From: Variovorax sp. WS11
GTDB taxonomy: Bacteria > Pseudomonadota > Gammaproteobacteria > Burkholderiales > Burkholderiaceae_C
Assembly (NCBI RefSeq): GCF_010499245.1
Contig: NZ_JAAGOW010000001.1
Location: 930,001-994,000 of the forward strand
Length of the DNA: 64,000 nt
Direction of reading: 5' to 3'
The notes under the pieces were generated by a model that was not told the origin of the DNA, searched no databases, and worked only from the letters and a program-made list of their open reading frames with translations. Shown piece by piece: positions 18,092-27,334 of the stretch; the stretch's first letter is position 1, and each line of letters starts with the position of its first letter. The translations under genes and the position numbers were made by a program.

Positions 18092-19213
18092 ATGTCCGAA
18101 CATGCCCGCCTGCCTGCCCGCTACGACCACGTCGGCAGCTTCCTGCGTCCCAAGTACCTGCTCGAAGCCCGCGAGCAAAAAGCCAAGGGCGAGATCACGC
18201 CCGAGCAGCTTCGCCGGGTCGAAGACAAGGCCATCACCGAGATCGTGAAGTTCCAGGAGGACATCGGCCTCAAGAGCATCACCGACGGCGAGTTCCGCCG
18301 CACCTACTTCCACATCGACTTCCTCGAGCAGCTCGGCGGCGTGAAGACCGACATCCCGGTCACCATCCGGAAGCCCGACGGCACCGAGGAACTCGCGCCG
18401 CCGGTGATGCGCGTGATCGACAAGGTGACGCACGCCAAGTGCATCCAGCTCGCCGACTTCGAGTACCTGAAGAGCCAGGTGTCGGCCGGCAACACGCCCA
18501 AGGTCACCATCCCCTCGCCCACCATGCTGCACTTCCGCGGCGGCCGCGCCGGCATCAGCAAGGAGGCTTACCCCGAGCTCGACCCGGTGTTCTACGACGA
18601 CGTGGCGAGGGCCTACGGCGACGAACTGCGCTCGCTGGCCGCGGCCGGCTGCACCTACGTGCAGATGGACGACACCAACCTCGCCTACCTCTGCGACGAG
18701 AAGATGCGCGAGGCTGCCCGCCAGCGCGGCGACGACCCCAACGAGCTGCCGCACCGCTATGCCGCCTTCATCAACAAGGTGGTGGCACAGAAGCCCGCGG
18801 GCATGACGCTGGCGATGCACCTGTGCCGCGGCAACTTCAAGAGCACGCACGCGGCGGCCGGCAACTACGAGCCGGTGGCCGAGGCCCTGCTCAAGGAGAT
18901 GGACCTGGACGCCTACTTCCTCGAGTACGACGACGCACGTTCGGGCGACTTCCGGCCGCTGCGCTTCCTGCCCAAGGGCAAGACCGTGGTGCTGGGACTG
19001 GTGACCACCAAGTTCGGCGAGATGGAGGACAAGGACGAGCTCAAGGAGCGCATCGAGGCGGCCGCCAAGTACGCGCCGCTGGAGCAGCTGGCGCTGTCGC
19101 CGCAGTGCGGCTTTTCGAGCACGGTGCACGGCAACAACATCGCCGTCGAGGCCCAGCGCGCGAAGCTGCGGCTGGTGGTCGAGACCGCCCAGGAGGTCTG
19201 GGGCTCGACCTGA
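18092..19213 (+). CDS. MetE-core (cobalamin-independent methionine synthase C-terminal-like) protein
   Basis: A 373-residue protein matching only the C-terminal catalytic barrel of MetE. The zinc ligands are present: His243 and Cys245 (MHLCRGN), Glu278 (FLEYDD) and Cys339 (SPQCGF). The N-terminal domain of full-length MetE (about 750 residues), which helps bind polyglutamyl folate, is absent. Short MetE-core proteins of this kind transfer methyl groups from donors that are often not methyl-tetrahydrofolate polyglutamate. The gene is divergent from the Rieske oxygenase and shares a promoter region with paired palindromes, so a role linked to methyl or C1 units from an aromatic substrate is possible. 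That link is inference. Confidence 0.85.
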   Translation: MSEHARLPARYDHVGSFLRPKYLLEAREQKAKGEITPEQLRRVEDKAITEIVKFQEDIGLKSITDGEFRRTYFHIDFLEQLGGVKTDIPVTIRKPDGTEELAPPVMRVIDKVTHAKCIQLADFEYLKSQVSAGNTPKVTIPSPTMLHFRGGRAGISKEAYPELDPVFYDDVARAYGDELRSLAAAGCTYVQMDDTNLAYLCDEKMREAARQRGDDPNELPHRYAAFINKVVAQKPAGMTLAMHLCRGNFKSTHAAAGNYEPVAEALLKEMDLDAYFLEYDDARSGDFRPLRFLPKGKTVVLGLVTTKFGEMEDKDELKERIEAAAKYAPLEQLALSPQCGFSSTVHGNNIAVEAQRAKLRLVVETAQEVWGST

Positions 19214-19251
19214 GGTGCAAGCCCGGTGAAGTCGCGGCATGATCGCGCTTC

Positions 19252-19920
19252 ATGAAGCTCTTCACCGGCCCCCTCAGCATGTTCGGCGCCAAGGCGCAGA
19301 TCGCGGCGCTCGAAAAGGGCATTGCGATCGAAGCCGTCATGGTGCCCTTCGACAAGGACGACAACTACCTCCCCAAGCACCCCGAGGTGCTGCGCGTCAA
19401 CCCCAAGCGGCAGGTGCCGGTGCTGATCGACGGCGAGGTGGAGCTCTTCGACTCCACGCAGATCTTCGAATACCTCGAAGACAAGGTGCCCGAGCCGCCG
19501 CTGTGGCCGCGTGATGTCGCCGGCCGCGCCCGGGCCCGCCAGCTCGAGCACCTGTCTGACGAGGTGTTCTTCCCCCACGTCATCAGGCTCATGGGCCTGC
19601 AGCACGACATGCGAAGCGAGGCGGCCGTCACGGCCTGCGCCGCCTGCGCCCGCTTCTACGAGCAAATGGAAGAGCGGCTCGCGCATGCCGAGTACCTGGC
19701 CGGCCCCTACTCCTTCGCCGACATCGCCTTCTACATGGCGCAGGTCTTCGCCGACCGCAAGGGCGCCGGCATGACCGATGCCACGCCGCGCGTGCTGGCC
19801 TGGCGCGAGCGCGTGGGCGCGCGCCCCGCGGTGCGCGCGGTGGTCGGGCCGATGATGCGCTTCCTGGCCTCGGAAGGACGGCCCGTGCCCGCCTCCCTCC
19901 AGTCGCACCTCGCCGCGTGA
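19252..19920 (+). CDS. Glutathione S-transferase family protein
   Basis: A 222-residue protein with an N-terminal thioredoxin-like glutathione site (VNPKRQVPVLIDGEVELFDSTQIFEYLED, containing the cis-Pro and the Ser contact) and an all-helical C-terminal domain (AGPYSFADIAFYMAQV). It probably conjugates or isomerises small electrophiles in the cytoplasm. It lies 38 bp after the MetE-core gene, and its stop overlaps the GTG start of the next gene (GTGA), so it may be part of one transcript with the cardiolipin synthase. The substrate is unknown. Confidence 0.87.
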   Translation: MKLFTGPLSMFGAKAQIAALEKGIAIEAVMVPFDKDDNYLPKHPEVLRVNPKRQVPVLIDGEVELFDSTQIFEYLEDKVPEPPLWPRDVAGRARARQLEHLSDEVFFPHVIRLMGLQHDMRSEAAVTACAACARFYEQMEERLAHAEYLAGPYSFADIAFYMAQVFADRKGAGMTDATPRVLAWRERVGARPAVRAVVGPMMRFLASEGRPVPASLQSHLAA

Positions 19921-21293
19921 ACCGCATCGACGACTGGCTGGACTGGCTGCCCTCGCCGTCGCAGCACTTGCTGGTCGTGACCTTCGCGCTGCTGGTCTAC
20001 GTGCTCACCACGCGAGGGCGGCGCGAGCACCGCGCACCCACCACCGCGATCGCCTGGGTCATGGGCCTGGTGCTGCTGCCTTACCTCATCCTGCCCATGT
20101 ACCTGCTCTTCGGCCAGCGCAAGCTGCGGCCCGCGGGCTCGCCGCGGCCGCCGCGCTCGGTGCCGGCCGGGCACTGGGCGGCCGACCTGATCGAGAGCTT
20201 CGGGCTCGCACCGCCGGGCCCCTGCGCGGTGCGCTTCCATGCCGACGGCGGCGCGGCACGCGATGCGCTGTGGGCGGTGATCGAGGGCGCGCGCAAGCGC
20301 ATCGACATTTGCACCTTCATCATCGGCGACGACGCGCTGGGCCACGAGGCGATCAACCGGCTGTCGCGGCGCGCGCGCGAAGGCGTCAAGGTGCGCGTGC
20401 TGCTCGACGGCTTCGGCGCCCTGTCGCTGCCGCGCCATCACTTCGACACGCTGCGCGAGGCCGGCGCCGAGGTGGCCGTGTTCCGCCCCCTCTTCAGCCT
20501 GCGCCGCACCGGCCCGCGCAACCTGCGCAACCACCGCAAGCTCACCATCGCGGACGACGGCTGGCTGTGGTCGGGCGGGCGCAACCTGGCCGGCGAATAC
20601 TTTCTCGGCAACGACGAACACCCGGACGCCTGGCACGACCTCTCCTTCGACCTCCGGGGCAGCGTGGCCGCGGCGGCGGCGCGCCAGTTCGACCACGACT
20701 GGGCCTCGGTGCGCGGACGCAAGCCGCGCGCCATCGCTGCCGCCGTGCCGCCGGCGGGCGAGCTCGCCCAATTCCTGCCCAGCGGGCCCGACCAGACGGA
20801 GGACACGGCCCACGCGCTCTTGATCGACGCCTGCTTCCGCGCCGAGCACCGGCTGCTTGCGATCACGCCCTACTTCGTGCCCGGCGACGGCCTGCGCGAT
20901 GCGCTGCGCCTGGCGGCGCGGCGCGGCGTGCAGGTCACGATCGCGATGCCGGCACAATCCAACCACCGGCTGGCCGACTTCGTGCGCGCCCGCGCCATGC
21001 GCGACCTCGCGCGCGCCGGCGTCAGCTTTCGCATGCTGCCCTTCATGGCCCATGCCAAGGCCGTGGTGGTGGACGATCAGCTGGCGCTGTGCGGCTCGAT
21101 CAACCTCGACATGCGCAGCCTGCTGCTGAACCACGAGGCGGCGGTGGTGTTCTACGGCGCCGAGCAGATCGACTGGCTGGCGCAGTGGATCGAGACCACC
21201 GCCTCGGCCGGCGAAAGCTACCGCGCGCGGCGGCCGGGGCTGGTGCGGGACGTGGCGGAAGGGCTGCTGCTGACGGTCGCGTTCCAGCTCTAA
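19917..21293 (+). CDS. cls: Cardiolipin synthase (phospholipase D superfamily)
   Basis: Membrane enzyme that joins two phosphatidylglycerol molecules, or a related pair, to make cardiolipin. The 458-residue protein starts with two hydrophobic segments (residues about 18-36 and 45-65), then has two phospholipase D motifs, HRKLTIADD and HAKAVVVDD, both with intact His-Lys-Asp. The start is GTG at 19917, overlapping the stop of the GST gene as GTGA. The second motif is followed by CGSINLDMRS, typical for cardiolipin synthases. Which Cls subtype it is was not decided. Confidence 0.9.
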   Translation: MNRIDDWLDWLPSPSQHLLVVTFALLVYVLTTRGRREHRAPTTAIAWVMGLVLLPYLILPMYLLFGQRKLRPAGSPRPPRSVPAGHWAADLIESFGLAPPGPCAVRFHADGGAARDALWAVIEGARKRIDICTFIIGDDALGHEAINRLSRRAREGVKVRVLLDGFGALSLPRHHFDTLREAGAEVAVFRPLFSLRRTGPRNLRNHRKLTIADDGWLWSGGRNLAGEYFLGNDEHPDAWHDLSFDLRGSVAAAAARQFDHDWASVRGRKPRAIAAAVPPAGELAQFLPSGPDQTEDTAHALLIDACFRAEHRLLAITPYFVPGDGLRDALRLAARRGVQVTIAMPAQSNHRLADFVRARAMRDLARAGVSFRMLPFMAHAKAVVVDDQLALCGSINLDMRSLLLNHEAAVVFYGAEQIDWLAQWIETTASAGESYRARRPGLVRDVAEGLLLTVAFQL

Positions 21294-21301
21294 GAGGAGC
21301 G

Positions 21302-22435
21302 CTACGAATCCTTGGAATTCTTCGAGGACTCGATGTTGCTGTAGCTCGCATTGCCCAGCCCCGTGCCGATGGTCAGCACCGCCCAGCGCTTCACGTCGCG
21401 CATGAAGGGCAGCTCGCTCAAGCCCTGCACCACCGCATCGTTGTGCATCAGCACCATGGTCGGCACGCCGCGGATGGTCGGGATCTTCTTCGCGAGCGCA
21501 GTGGGCAGGTGGAAATGCTCGCTGGTCCAGTCGCCGGGCATGTTCTGGGCGCCGCGCGCGATCGAGCCGTCCTTGCGGATCAGGCCGGGGCAGCCGATGC
21601 CGACGAAGGGCGCGAGGCGAATGCCCTTCTTCTTGCAGTAGCGCACCTGCTCTTCCAGCATCTCGGCCAGCCGCGCGACCAGGGCACGGCGGTTCGGGCC
21701 GTCGTCGGCATGGCGCCACTTCTCACGCCGGACCACCTTGGCCTTCGACAGATCGCGCGCGCGCTTGCGCCGCGTCTTCACGATGCCGCAGCGCACGTTG
21801 GTGCCGCCGATGTCGAGCGCGAGGATGGCGTCGTAGTGCTCCAGCAGCTCGGGCGGCGTCAGGTGCAGCCAGCCGAGCAGCCCGCCGTCGTCGGGCTCGT
21901 GGCAGATGCGCGCGAGCTCCACCGGCACCTTCATCTCCTGCAGGATGGCGGCCGCCTGCAGCACGGCCCGCTCGCCCACGTCGCTCTCCGGGAAGCCGCC
22001 GCCGATCACGATGCGCTCGACGCCCTTCCACGAGGGCTGGCTCAGAAAACTCTGGATGACCTCGGCCAGCGCCTCGGCGAATTCTTCGATGGCCGCGTGG
22101 ACCACATCGGTCGCCTCCGAGGCCTTGCCCTCCTTCAGGGCCGCGTCGAGCGTGCCCTTGGCGAGTTCTTTGGAATGCCGCTCGCCCAGCGGGTCCTTCT
22201 TGCCCTTCCTGCGATGCCGCCGGCGCCAGCGCTCCAGCAGCTCGCGAAAGGCCGTCTGGCTGGCCTGGTCGCCCAGGAAGCCTTCCTCGCCGCGCAGTTG
22301 AAGGCTGTAGCCCTCGACCAGCACTGCCGGCAACTCTCGGGCTCCGTGGATGTCCGCCGCGGGGGCCGTCGGCGCATACCGGGCGTTGCTCTTGCTCTTG
22401 CTCTTCTTCGATCGCGTCTTGTCTTCGGAAGCCAT
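21302..22435 (-). CDS. ROK family kinase-like protein with permuted domain order
   Basis: A 377-residue protein with all main ROK sugar-kinase motifs but in rotated order. Residues 144-147 are IGGG and 180-188 are EPDDGGLLG, which in normal ROK proteins are the C-terminal motifs. They come before the phosphate-1 loop LALDIGGTN (Asp208), the GIGCPG segment, the catalytic HNDAVVQGLSE and the phosphate-2 loop IGTGLG (357-361), after which the protein ends. The N-terminus begins with a basic tail and VEGYSLQLRG, which looks like the strand that normally follows phosphate 2. The zinc motif CxCGxxGCxE is missing. The start at 22435 (MASEDK) follows an AAGGA. The hydrolase gene upstream is 31 bp away. 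Substrate unknown. Confidence 0.85.
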   Translation of the reverse strand: MASEDKTRSKKSKSKSNARYAPTAPAADIHGARELPAVLVEGYSLQLRGEEGFLGDQASQTAFRELLERWRRRHRRKGKKDPLGERHSKELAKGTLDAALKEGKASEATDVVHAAIEEFAEALAEVIQSFLSQPSWKGVERIVIGGGFPESDVGERAVLQAAAILQEMKVPVELARICHEPDDGGLLGWLHLTPPELLEHYDAILALDIGGTNVRCGIVKTRRKRARDLSKAKVVRREKWRHADDGPNRRALVARLAEMLEEQVRYCKKKGIRLAPFVGIGCPGLIRKDGSIARGAQNMPGDWTSEHFHLPTALAKKIPTIRGVPTMVLMHNDAVVQGLSELPFMRDVKRWAVLTIGTGLGNASYSNIESSKNSKDS

Positions 22436-22466
22436 GAAGTCCTTCGCGGGTTTCGGGGTTGCGCGG

Positions 22467-23252
22467 TCAATCGGCCGTGGCTTCGAGGATAAGGCGCGTC
22501 GTTTCCTCGGGGGCATCCCAGTGCGGGAAATGCCCGCAGCGCTCGAACCAGTGCAGTTGCGCCCCCGGGAAGAGCTGCAGCGCGCGCGTCGCCTGCCGCG
22601 GGGGGCAGATGCGGTCGAGCCGCCCCCAGCCGATCACCAGCGGCTTGGGCAGACGGCCCGCGTCCGTGCCCTGCGCGGGCTGGCGCAGCAGCGCGTGCAG
22701 CACCGCCTCGAAAGAGCGCGCGGATGCGTAGCTGCGCATCTCCTCGAGCACCATCGAAGGCGGCAGCGCGGCCGGCTGCACCGAGAACTGCGCCAGCAGC
22801 AGGCGGCGCGACCACTCGTGCGCGATGAGGCTCGGCATGGCGAATTGAAGGTTGCGCGCCAGGCGGCGCGAGAGCCAGGCCGACGCGGCGAAGAGGATGC
22901 GCTCCCAGCCGACCCAGAAGCCGCCCGGCCCCATCGAGATCACCGAGCCGAGCACGCCGCCGCGGCTCGCCAGCTCCAGCAGCAGCCGCGCCCCGATCGA
23001 GCTGCCGGCCGCATCGGTGCCGATGAGCTCGTGCTCCCACAGGAACTGCGCGAGCGCATCGGCCAGGGTCTGCACCGAGACCTCGCCATCGAGAGGCGGG
23101 CTCTTGCCGAAGCCGGGCAGGTCGATCGCGGTCACGCTGCGCCGGGCCGCCAGCGGTTCCATGATGCCCTGCCACGAGCGCCAGCTGCTGCCCAGTCCAT
23201 GGACGAGCAGCAGCGACTTGCCTTGACCACGCCGGACGTAATTGATGAGCAC
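22467..23252 (-). CDS. Alpha/beta hydrolase (serine hydrolase)
   Basis: A 261-residue alpha/beta hydrolase with oxyanion loop HGLGSSW, nucleophile elbow GSSIG (Ser), an acid in GWGRLDRICPP and the catalytic His in CGHFPHWDAP. The overall layout resembles esterases and C-C hydrolases. No signal peptide is seen. It is followed by the ROK kinase-like gene on the same strand after 31 bp, so the two may be co-transcribed. No substrate can be assigned. Confidence 0.85.
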   Translation of the reverse strand: MLINYVRRGQGKSLLLVHGLGSSWRSWQGIMEPLAARRSVTAIDLPGFGKSPPLDGEVSVQTLADALAQFLWEHELIGTDAAGSSIGARLLLELASRGGVLGSVISMGPGGFWVGWERILFAASAWLSRRLARNLQFAMPSLIAHEWSRRLLLAQFSVQPAALPPSMVLEEMRSYASARSFEAVLHALLRQPAQGTDAGRLPKPLVIGWGRLDRICPPRQATRALQLFPGAQLHWFERCGHFPHWDAPEETTRLILEATAD

Positions 23253-23362
23253 GGTTCGTCACTGTGCAGGCAGGCGGCTGCGAAATCGCATCAGCCTCGC
23301 GCACGATCTCCTGTAGGAATGCGGCCTGTCGCGATCCGCGGCGCGCCGATACACTGCGCCGG

Positions 23363-24895
23363 ATGCATTGCCTGCACCGCTTGCGGCTTCTCGCCTTGTC
23401 CTGCCTGGGCCTGCTCTGGGCCGCCGCGCCTTCGCTGGCGCAGGACGCGGGCCTCCACATCGGCTCCAAGCGATTCACCGAGTCGTACATCCTGGCCGAG
23501 GTCATGGCGCAGACCGCCGCGCCCCACCTGCCCGCACCGCCGCAGCTGCGGCAAGGCCTGGGCAACACCGCGATCGTCTACGAGGCCCTGCGCGCGGGCA
23601 GCATCGACCTCTACGCCGAGTACACCGGCACGGTGGCGCTGGAGATCCTCAAGAACCCGCAGCCGATGACGGGCGAGGCCATGAACGCCGCGCTGGCGCC
23701 GCTCGGCCTCGGCATCGCGATCCCGCTGGGCTTCAACGACGGCTATGCGCTCGCCATGCGTGCGGCCGACGCCGAGCGTCTCGGTGTGAAGAGCCTGAGC
23801 GACCTTGCGCGCCATCCCGAACTGCGGCTGGGTTTGTCGAACGAATTCATCGGCCGCGCCGACGGCTGGCAGGGCCTGGCCGCGCGCTACGGCTTCGCGC
23901 AGAAGCCCACCGGCCTGGACCACGGCCTGGCCTACGACGCGATCACGGCGAAGCAGATCGACGTGATCGACATCTACACCACCGACGCCAAGATCGATCA
24001 CCTCGGCCTGCGCGTGCTCACGGACGACCGCGCCTACTTCCCACGCTACGACGCAGTGGTGCTGTACCGGCTCGACGTGCCCAAGCGCTGGCCGGCGGCC
24101 TGGGCCGCGCTGCAGAAGCTCGAGGGCCGCATCGACGAGCGCGCGATGATCGCGATGAACGCGCGCGCCGAGCTGCAAAGCGTGGCCTTCGATGCGATCG
24201 CACGCGATTTCCTTGCGCAGGGCGCAACGGGTGTGAAGGCCGGTGCCGCGGGCAGCGAGGGCGCGCGCGGCTTCGTCGCCAAGCTCTTCGGCCCCGACCT
24301 CGGCCGGCTCACGCGCCAGCACCTGCTGCTGGTGGCGATCTCGGTCGGGCTGGCGATCCTCATCGCCGTGCCGCTGGGCATCTTCGTGTTCCCCCATCTG
24401 CGGCTGCGGGCCGTGGTACTCGGGCTCACGGGCCTGCTGCAGACCGTGCCCTCGCTGGCGTTGCTGGCGCTGCTGATCTCGTTGATTGGCGCCATCGGCA
24501 CCCTGCCGGCGCTGATCGCGCTCACGCTCTACTCGCTGCTGCCGATCATGCGCAACACCGTGACCGGGCTTGCCGAGGTGCCGGCCGGGCTGCGGCAGGC
24601 GGGCACGGCGCTGGGCATGACGGGCGGGCAGAGCCTGCGGCTGGTGCAGTTGCCCCTGGCGCTGCCGACGCTGCTGGCGGGCGTGCGCACGGCGACCACC
24701 ATCGCGATCGGGACGGCGACCATCGCGGCCTTCATCGGCGCGGGCGGGTTCGGGGAACGGATCGTGACGGGACTGGCGCTCAACGACCGCGGGTTGCTGG
24801 TGGCGGGGGCGGTGCCGGCGGCGGTGCTGGCTTTGCTGAGCGAGGGGTGTTCGGAGGCGATCGAGTACTGGCTTCGACGCGGGCGGACCGTCTGA
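23363..24895 (+). CDS. Fused substrate-binding protein/permease of osmoprotectant-type ABC importer
   Basis: A 510-residue fusion. After a signal peptide (ending near SLAQDA), residues about 27-300 form a glycine betaine/choline-type binding domain (IGSKRFTESYILAEV; YAEYTGTVALEIL). The C-terminal 220 residues are a permease with the EAA-like loop (EVPAGLRQAGTALGMTGGQSL) and several membrane segments. Such OpuC-type fusions import betaine, carnitine or choline and need a separate ATPase, which is not encoded next to this gene. The start at 23363 precedes the signal peptide; an ATG at 23264 would put 33 charged residues in front of it. Confidence 0.88.
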   Translation: MHCLHRLRLLALSCLGLLWAAAPSLAQDAGLHIGSKRFTESYILAEVMAQTAAPHLPAPPQLRQGLGNTAIVYEALRAGSIDLYAEYTGTVALEILKNPQPMTGEAMNAALAPLGLGIAIPLGFNDGYALAMRAADAERLGVKSLSDLARHPELRLGLSNEFIGRADGWQGLAARYGFAQKPTGLDHGLAYDAITAKQIDVIDIYTTDAKIDHLGLRVLTDDRAYFPRYDAVVLYRLDVPKRWPAAWAALQKLEGRIDERAMIAMNARAELQSVAFDAIARDFLAQGATGVKAGAAGSEGARGFVAKLFGPDLGRLTRQHLLLVAISVGLAILIAVPLGIFVFPHLRLRAVVLGLTGLLQTVPSLALLALLISLIGAIGTLPALIALTLYSLLPIMRNTVTGLAEVPAGLRQAGTALGMTGGQSLRLVQLPLALPTLLAGVRTATTIAIGTATIAAFIGAGGFGERIVTGLALNDRGLLVAGAVPAAVLALLSEGCSEAIEYWLRRGRTV

Positions 24896-24905
24896 CTCGC
24901 TCCCC

Positions 24906-26342
24906 TCAAGCCAAGGTGTACGCCGTCTTCACGACCGTAAAGAACTCCTGCGCATACCGCCCCTGTTCCCGCGGCCCGTAGCTCGACCCCTTGCGCCCGC
25001 CGAAGGGCACGTGATAGTCCACCCCCGCCGTCGGCAGGTTCACCATCACCATCCCCGCCTGGCTGTGACGCTTGAAGTGCGTCGCGTACTTCAGACTCGT
25101 CGTCGCGATGCCGGCCGACAGCCCGAACTCGGTGTCGTTGGCCGTCGCCAGCGCTTCCTCGTAGTTCTTCACCCGGATCACGCTCGCCACCGGCCCGAAG
25201 ATCTCTTCCTTGTTGATGCGCATGCTCGCCACCGACTCGCTGAACAGCGCCGGCGTCATGTAGAAGCCCTCGGTCGCCAGCTTCAGCCGATCGCCGCCCG
25301 CGGCCAGCGTGGCGCCTTCGCCCTGGCCGATCTCGATGTAGTCCAGGTCCTGGCGCAGCTGGCTCTCGCTGGAGACCGGGCCGATGTCGGTGCCCTGCGC
25401 CAGCGCATCGCCGACCTTGATCTTGGCCATGCGCGCCTTCATCGCCTCGATGAACTTCGGGTAGATGCCATCGGTCACGATCAGCCGGCTGGAGGCGGTG
25501 CAGCGCTGGCCGGTGGAATAGAAGGCGCTCTGCACACTGAGCTCCACCGCCTGGTTCAGGTCGGCGTCGTCCAGCACCACCTGCGGGTTCTTGCCGCCCA
25601 TCTCCAGCTGCACCTTCTTGCCCTTGGTCGCGCACGCCACGGCGATGCCGCGGCCGACGCCGACAGAGCCGGTGAAGCTGATGGCGTGGATGCCGGGATG
25701 GTCGACCAGCGCATTGCCGATCACGCTGCCGCGGCCCATCACCAGGTTGAAGACGCCGGCCGGGATGCCAGAGCGGCTGATGATCTCGGCCAGCGCCCAG
25801 GCGCAGCCGGGCACCAGGTCGGCGGGCTTCAAGACCACGCAGTTGCCGAAGGCCAGCGCCGGCGCGATCTTCCAGGCGGGGATCGCGATGGGGAAGTTCC
25901 ACGGCGTGATGAGCCCGACCACGCCCACCGGCTCGCGCGTGATCTCCACGCCGATGCCCGGGCGCACCGAGGGAACGACCTCGCCCGACAGGCGCAGGCA
26001 TTCGCCGGCGAAGAACTTGAAGATGTGGCCCGCGCGCGTGGCCTCGCCGATGCCCTCGGCGCGGGTCTTGCCCTCCTCGCGCGCGAGAAGGGTGCCGAGC
26101 TCTTCCTTGCGCGCGAGGATCTCGTTGCCGATCTTGTCGAGCGCATCGCTGCGCGCCTGCACGCTGCCGGTGGCCCAGCCCGGGAAGGCCGCGGTGGCGG
26201 CCGCCACGGCCTCGTCGACCTGCACGGCGTCACCCTGGGCGTAGTGGCCCAGCACGTCTTCCAGGTTACTCGGGTTGGTGTTGGGGCTGTAGCTGGCGCC
26301 CGCGCGCCATTCGCCGTTGATCAGGTTGTCGAAGTTCTGCAT
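24906..26342 (-). CDS. 2,5-dioxopentanoate (alpha-ketoglutarate semialdehyde) dehydrogenase
   Basis: NAD(P)-dependent aldehyde dehydrogenase of 478 residues. The catalytic Cys is in STGQRCTASSR, the general base Glu in LEMGGKNPQ, and the cofactor loop is ISFTGSVGVGRGIA. The gene follows KdgD by 24 bp in the uronate/aldarate island. KdgD makes 2,5-dioxopentanoate and this enzyme oxidises it to 2-oxoglutarate, feeding the citric acid cycle. The assignment of the substrate rests on this context. It is the last gene of the minus-strand operon (Bug, kdgD, this gene). Confidence 0.9.
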   Translation of the reverse strand: MQNFDNLINGEWRAGASYSPNTNPSNLEDVLGHYAQGDAVQVDEAVAAATAAFPGWATGSVQARSDALDKIGNEILARKEELGTLLAREEGKTRAEGIGEATRAGHIFKFFAGECLRLSGEVVPSVRPGIGVEITREPVGVVGLITPWNFPIAIPAWKIAPALAFGNCVVLKPADLVPGCAWALAEIISRSGIPAGVFNLVMGRGSVIGNALVDHPGIHAISFTGSVGVGRGIAVACATKGKKVQLEMGGKNPQVVLDDADLNQAVELSVQSAFYSTGQRCTASSRLIVTDGIYPKFIEAMKARMAKIKVGDALAQGTDIGPVSSESQLRQDLDYIEIGQGEGATLAAGGDRLKLATEGFYMTPALFSESVASMRINKEEIFGPVASVIRVKNYEEALATANDTEFGLSAGIATTSLKYATHFKRHSQAGMVMVNLPTAGVDYHVPFGGRKGSSYGPREQGRYAQEFFTVVKTAYTLA

Positions 26343-26366
26343 GGCAGTGTCCTTGGAGTCGGTGGC

Positions 26367-27278
26367 CTACTGCGGCCCGAGCTTCTCGATCAGGTCCGCC
26401 AGTGCATCGTACTCGTCGGCCTTGAGCTCGGTGAGCGGCGTACGCACCGGGCCCGCGTCGTGCCCCACGATGCGCGCGCCGGCCTTCACGATGCTCACCG
26501 CGTAGCCCTGGCCCTTGTTGCGGATCTCCAGGTAGGGCATGAAGAAGTCCTTGAGCAGGCGGTGCTGCGTGGCCATGTCGTCGGCCGCCACCGCCTTGTA
26601 GAAGTCCATGGCGGTCTTCGGAATGAAGTTGAAGACGGCCGAGGAATACACCGGCGTGCCCAGCGCCTTGTAGGCCGCCGCGTAGACCTCGGCCGTGGGC
26701 AGGCCGCCCAGGTAGGCGAAGCGGTCGCCCATGCGCAGGTAGATGGAGCTCATGAGTTCGATGTCGCCGATGCCGTCCTTGAAGCCCACCAGGTTGGGGC
26801 AGCGCTCGGCCAGCTTCGCCAGCGTATCGGGGTAGAGCCGGCTCTGGCCGCGGTTGTAGACGATGACGCCGAACTTCACGCTCTTGCACACCGCCTCCAC
26901 GTGCGCGGCCAGGCCTTCCTGGCCGGCTTCGGTCAGGTAGTGCGGCAGCAGCAGGATGCCGTGCGCGCCGGCCTTCTCGGCCGCCTGCGCGCACTGGATC
27001 GCGAAGCGCGTCGGCCCGCCCGCGCCGGCGATGATCGGCACCTTGCCGCGGCAGGTCTGCACCGCGGTCTCGATGATTTCCGGGTACTCGTCAGCGGTCA
27101 GCGAGAAGAACTCGCCGGTGCCGCCGGCCGCGAACAGCGCGCTGGCGCCGTACGGCGCCAGCCATTCGAGGCGCCGGATGTAGCCCTTCTTGTCGAAGTT
27201 GCCCTCCGCGTCGAAGTCGGTCAGCGGAAAGGACAGCAGGCCGGAGCCCATGATGGATTTGAGTTCCTGGGGATTCAT
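26367..27278 (-). CDS. kdgD: 5-dehydro-4-deoxyglucarate dehydratase
   Basis: Class I aldolase-fold enzyme (dihydrodipicolinate synthase superfamily), 303 residues, that dehydrates and decarboxylates 5-keto-4-deoxyglucarate to 2,5-dioxopentanoate. The Schiff-base lysine is in [10 protein letters not shown], the Tyr of the catalytic relay in [12 protein letters not shown], and [11 protein letters not shown] is the carboxylate-binding loop. GarD on the other strand makes its substrate and the dehydrogenase downstream uses its product. The start at 27278 ([13 protein letters not shown]) is the family N-terminus. Confidence 0.93.
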   Translation of the reverse strand: MNPQELKSIMGSGLLSFPLTDFDAEGNFDKKGYIRRLEWLAPYGASALFAAGGTGEFFSLTADEYPEIIETAVQTCRGKVPIIAGAGGPTRFAIQCAQAAEKAGAHGILLLPHYLTEAGQEGLAAHVEAVCKSVKFGVIVYNRGQSRLYPDTLAKLAERCPNLVGFKDGIGDIELMSSIYLRMGDRFAYLGGLPTAEVYAAAYKALGTPVYSSAVFNFIPKTAMDFYKAVAADDMATQHRLLKDFFMPYLEIRNKGQGYAVSIVKAGARIVGHDAGPVRTPLTELKADEYDALADLIEKLGPQ

Positions 27279-27334
27279 CGAGAAAAGATCCTGGAGAGAA
27301 GAGAAAAAGACGGAAGGGGACGGCAGGCCCGCAT

